Assembly (NCBI GenBank): GCA_944990035.1
Contig: CALYLX010000097.1
Coordinates: forward strand, 491,238-555,237
DNA length: 64,000 nt
Direction: 5' to 3'
Origin: Clitopilus passeckerianus
Lineage: Eukaryota > Basidiomycota > Agaricomycetes > Agaricales > Entolomataceae
Under the pieces are notes generated by a model that was given only the letters and a program-made list of their open reading frames with translations, was not told the origin of the DNA and did not search any database. Positions 60,572 through 64,000 of this stretch are shown here, one piece after another. The position numbers were made by a program, and so were the translations under genes. Each line of letters begins with the position of its first letter. Within the stretch, counting starts at the first letter, position 1.

Positions 60572-61219
60572 GTGTTTACCTGACACCACACGGTGCGCCG
60601 TCGTGCAACCGTGCGGGACTCCTTATCATGTGTTATACTTACTTAGCTTGGCGCGCTATTTTCGTTGTTGACTTGCTAAAGTCCGAGACGCGATGGAACG
60701 GCGAAACGTTAACATGACGAAATGCGAACATAACGAGATGTAACGAAACGGCTGAACTCGGGTCCTCGTGAGGCCACGATCGATGCGACACCTTCTAGAC
60801 ATTTCCCCTGTGGCACGGGGAAACCAGTGGAGTGGTGACGAACGATCATCTCAACGAGTGGATGTAGCGGAACTGCCCAAGGCGCATTGCATCATCCATA
60901 CTAACGGCTATCTTGACGATATCCATCAAAACTACTCGTTAGCGATCAAGCGTTGGACTGAAGTAATCAAATCCAGTGTTAGTGTTCGGTTGTTACCTAG
61001 ACGCGTGCGTAAACGGATGTCAACTAGACATCGTCGTGTCATACTCGACGCATTTGTATGGTATGTTGAGGTCTAAAGCCTGCCGAGTCGTTCCCCTTAT
61101 GGGGGGATCAGTCCGGAGTTCGCGATAGTCCTTACCGTTTTAGCCGGTTTAGGTTTAGCTAACGGTGAACACAAGTAAGTAATAGTTCATCTACCAGAGA
61201 ATCTCGATGAACCACGTAC

Positions 61220-61235
61220 GGTTTAGGGTTTAGGG
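61220..61235 (+). repeat. Two-unit interstitial telomeric stub
   Basis: GG followed by two TTTAGGG units, same orientation as the large array at 63796-63950. It lies about 0.5 kb beyond the retroelement stop codon, where the 3' junction of an element added to a chromosome end would be expected. Confidence 0.8.
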
Positions 61236-61452
61236 TAATGCGGGGAGTACTCTCCGTCCCTAGGTTGAATCCTGCGATGCCCAATATCGCTTGCAGAGGT
61301 GTAGCGACGCTCCCAATAAAGATGTCGTCACAATTTCCTGCATTACCATACGTTGATAAGTTGCCATAGTCTGCATAAGAGGTATATCCTTTCATACTAA
61401 CTATTTCTTGTTACCCAGTTAGGCCCTTATATCTGTTGCTACGGGAGGGAAT

Positions 61453-61600
61453 GAGATGTCGACTAAACGTGCACAGATCTCACCGTAGGAATTAGGGATC
61501 TTCGCTCGGGGAACGCCCGAGTACCAGAATCTAAACGCACAGATTTTAAGCGATGCGTCGAGGAACGAGATGACGACTTAACGTGAATCAGATCTGCCCG
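61453..61600 (+). repeat. Imperfect direct repeat pair
   Basis: Copies at 61453-61485 and 61567-61600 share GAGATG(T/A)CGACT(A/T)AACGTG and CAGATCT(C/G)(A/C)CCG. The sequence between includes a hairpin CTCGGG / CCCGAG. Likely part of the structured 3' region of the retroelement. Confidence 0.6.
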
Positions 61601-61719
61601 ACGATTATCAGCGAAAACGCTATTAAGCGTGCTGATCGATGTTTACCCGAGACTGTAGCAGTTAACTCGGTACCTGGCGGGTAACAATAGTCTAATTAGA
61701 CTACTTAGCGTATCATTGA

Positions 61720-63795
61720 TCAAATATTATGATGGACATATTCCAGATCACCTGGCTCTGGACGGTTCCCTTGTCGGTACTGAGTCGCAGGCTGGGTATT
61801 CACCGTTTCAACTTCGGGTTCCTCTGGAACTATCTCGTCAATATGGTTTTCCCGTAATAGATTCTGATCAATGCGAGAGATTACTTGTTTTTTCCACGAC
61901 GAAGATACGTCAAACAAATTTCGTGTTCGTTTTTTCGAAACGAGCACGCGGCGGTCTAGGATATCAAGTTTCCGGATATCCGGGAGTGACACATAGTGCT
62001 TGCTTTTGGCAAAGAACTGGTCTCGACATTCGAGGCCAGATTCCCAATCCTCTGGTTCGGGGTACGCGCTTCCCAGTTTACCTGAGTCGTACGCTTCCAT
62101 GTACTCTTTCCAGTGACCATACATTAATCTCTCAACTTCTTTAGCGTTAAAGAAATCCCACGCACTGTTGAATTCGGATTTGAGAACGAGCAGCCCATGT
62201 GGTTCCTCTTCGTCTTTCCTCAAGGTGAGACGTTGTTTCCACCGCTCATCGATGTTATTCTTAATCCAAGCTCTAACGAGTGCTTCCGGATACCCACGAC
62301 TGATGTACAACGCTTGCAATTGCGTTATTTGCTCGACGTAATCTGACTTACGAGAACATAGCGTGGCGATCCGGGCAACTTCACCATAAACAACGCCTCG
62401 TTTGACGATCGTAGGATGAAAACTGATCCAGGGTATTCTTTCTTGGTGGTTTCTAGCCTTCCTATACGGCTTCCATTGTAAATGATTGAATTCGTCTTTG
62501 AATATCAACATGTCTAAGAATGGAGCGCAGTGAAATGAGACTTCCCACACGATCTGGCAGTTGAAGAACTTAATCCTAGAGACACGGGAGAGTGCTTCTT
62601 CTGCTGACTTCGCGTAAACGAGGGCCAAGCAGTCATCTATGTATCTACCATAGAAGGGAACGTTAAGATCTTCGGTGATTTCGGCAATTCTTTCGTAGTA
62701 TGCCCCGTATATGTTAGCCATATCGGGGGAGCATGCTACACCCATCGCCAAACCGATGAGTTGGAGGAAGAATTCGCCGTCGTACTGACAGACAAGGTTC
62801 TTGGAGGCGGTTTTTAGGCAAAGATCGATAAAATCATACCATTTTTTATCGTCTTCGTTGAGTTGAGATCTCAAGTTGTTAGGATCGCCGGTGACATAGT
62901 GACAATACGCTTGAACGAGTGCGTATCTGCATATTTTAATGCATTCGTCGAGATCTATGTTGGGATAGAAAGCGACGACGTCGCCGGTAACGATCCACCA
63001 ACGTTCGCCTTTACGGAGTTGTTTTTGAACCTTACTCAATTTAATAGCCAAGTCTTTCGACCCGTGGATAATTGTTGGCTCCAGTTGTACAACTGGTTTG
63101 AGTAATTTAGATATAACTTTTGCCGCAGGGTTTTGGATGGCGCTATGACAAGGGATAATCGGTCTAACTTTGACCGGTTCCTTATGGATCTTAGGAATAC
63201 CGTAGAACTCCGGGACATGATGATCCTCGAGGTATTTCTTAGTAAGTGGATCTTTCGGGGTACATTTCGATTTAAGGAACCCCGACACTTGATGTGCGGC
63301 ATAGAGTTGACTAGGAACGTTATCGGACAATAGTTCCATAGTTTCATTTTTGGATTTACAAATAGAATTAACAACGAGTTTATGTATTTTTCGATAGCAG
63401 CGTCTATCGAGAAGTAAATCCTTGGTTTTCTGAATAAGCCAGTCTCTATCGGACACGGCTACACCTAGATTCTTGTCTGTAATAGAGACAACGTAATTAT
63501 TGTCTAACAAGAACCTTCGAAGCTGGGAAACGCTAGGAGTGATAGAGTTATTAAAGTAGATATCCTTGCGTTTGACTTCATCGGTCTTAATGGCAACCTC
63601 CGACACTCGTGTCGAGACGTGCGTAACGTACTTGCGGGCCAGAGCGATACCAACATCGATATATTGTGGCAAATCTGGAAGTTCCCCTCGTTTCTTGGGA
63701 ATTTCGTAATCTGGATCGAATTCAGATGGGTTATCGGGGTCCTCATTAAACGCGAAGAATAACTTATAGGTTAAACGTTCTTCGAAATCAGTCCA
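61720..63795 (-). mobile_element. Penelope-like retroelement, endonuclease-lacking, 5'-truncated
   Basis: One frame of about 690 codons encodes a Penelope-like reverse transcriptase: SITDKNLGVAVSDRDW, FYGIPKIHKEPVKVRPI, TGDVVAFYPNIDLDE (motif A), QLIGLAMGVACSPDMANIYG (B), FYGRYIDDCLALVY (C, with catalytic YIDD) and APFLDMLIFKD (D). No GIY-YIG endonuclease follows; the C-terminus is polar. This is the layout of the telomere-attached, endonuclease-deficient Penelope-like elements (Athena in rotifers, Coprina in basidiomycetes). The frame is open right up to 63795, where it meets telomeric repeats without a start codon (upstream of the first listed codon it reads WTDFEERLTYKLFFAFNED), so the 5' end is missing. 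The element points away from the telomere, as expected if reverse transcription was primed by the G-rich overhang. Confidence 0.9.
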
Positions 63796-63950
63796 GGGTT
63801 TAGGGTTTAGGGTTAGGGTTTAGGGTTTAGGGTTTAGGGTTTAGGGTTTAGGGTTTAGGGTTTAGGGTTTAGGGTTTAGGGTTTAGGGTTTAGGGTTTAG
63901 GGTTTAGGGTTTAGGGTTTAGGGTTTAGGGTTTAGGGTTTAGGGTTTAGG
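63796..63950 (+). repeat. Telomeric repeats (TTTAGGG)n
   Basis: About 22 units of the 7-bp repeat TTTAGGG, with one 6-bp TTAGGG variant near 63811-63818. The G-rich strand runs 5' to 3' rightward, so the chromosome end is to the right. The array abuts the truncated retroelement at 63795 with no intervening sequence. Confidence 0.98.
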
Positions 63951-64000
63951 TGCTGATGAGTTCTCGTAACAGGACGCAATTAACCTTAGCAATACGTAAC
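63951..64000. other. Unique sequence distal to the telomeric array
   Basis: Non-telomeric sequence resumes after the array, so the array is internal. It may be the 3' part of another telomere-attached element. Too short to identify. Confidence 0.5.

Larger units (their letters stand above)
60189..61719. other. Subtelomeric non-coding region
   Basis: No gene recognised. It contains the palindrome, the candidate hammerhead ribozyme, a two-unit telomeric stub and a short direct repeat, each annotated separately. The part next to 61720 is the 3' flank of the retroelement ORF. Confidence 0.6.

Noticed and set aside
61716..62144. Plus-strand frame over the retroelement end
   Set aside because: Antisense shadow of the reverse transcriptase ORF.
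63951..63975. CTGATGAG directly after the telomeric array as a second hammerhead on the plus strand
   Set aside because: The expected GAAA is GTAA, the stem II would have one pair, and the window ends before other stems can be tested.
1..64000. CRISPR arrays, operons, ribosome binding sites, bacterial terminators
   Set aside because: The intron-rich genes and families are eukaryotic; no regularly spaced repeats of that kind were seen.
1..64000. tRNA and rRNA genes
   Set aside because: No B-box-like motif in a plausible cloverleaf or rRNA core was noticed by eye; a covariance scan could still find a tRNA.

Overview
The window looks like a chromosome end of a mushroom-forming basidiomycete (Agaricomycetes). 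Genes are cut by many 50-60 nt GT-AG introns. The gene families are typical of that class: laccase, class 3 lipase, GH5 exo-beta-1,3-glucanase, thaumatin-like protein, DUF6533-type and other 7-TM proteins, F-box/LRR proteins, a BTB protein, a fungal Zn2Cys6 regulator and an Skt5-like chitin synthase activator. The right end carries a telomere-associated Penelope-like retroelement and an array of TTTAGGG repeats, so the chromosome end should lie to the right.

Layout. 1-13614: an acetyl-CoA synthetase gene (3325-6415, minus) sits between two arms of a decayed inverted duplication (about 466-2576 and 8213-12268). The right arm runs into an apparently intact F-box gene (11775-13614); the left arm holds its truncated copy. 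14289-18394: a 7-TM protein and a membrane-anchored GH5 glucanase, convergent. 18395-26133: gene-poor DNA with a BTB gene and a damaged F-box/LRR-like gene. 26134-32227: a beta-trefoil-type protease inhibitor, a lipase, a peroxiredoxin-like protein and a thaumatin-like protein, arranged as two convergent pairs. 32228-39584: gene-poor, with a divergent and probably broken G-alpha-like gene. 39585-52840: two DUF6533-type 7-TM genes, a laccase divergent from a small secreted protein, a Zn2Cys6 regulator and a CsbD-like protein. 53131-60188: a single-pass membrane protein, the Skt5-like protein and an HNH-nuclease-domain protein. 60189-64000: subtelomere with a 22-bp palindrome, a candidate hammerhead ribozyme, the 5'-truncated Penelope-like element and the telomeric repeats.

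Many of the intact genes act outside the cell or at its surface (laccase, lipase, glucanase, thaumatin-like protein, small secreted protein, membrane proteins, chitin synthase regulation). This is ordinary for a saprotroph, and nothing shows that they form one co-regulated cluster. Exon-intron structures were worked out by hand from splice sites, reading-frame phase and family conservation. Where the phases close exactly the model is firm; where they do not, the entry says so. The points most worth a second look are the hammerhead fold, the telomere-capped retroelement and the inverted duplication around the acetyl-CoA synthetase gene.
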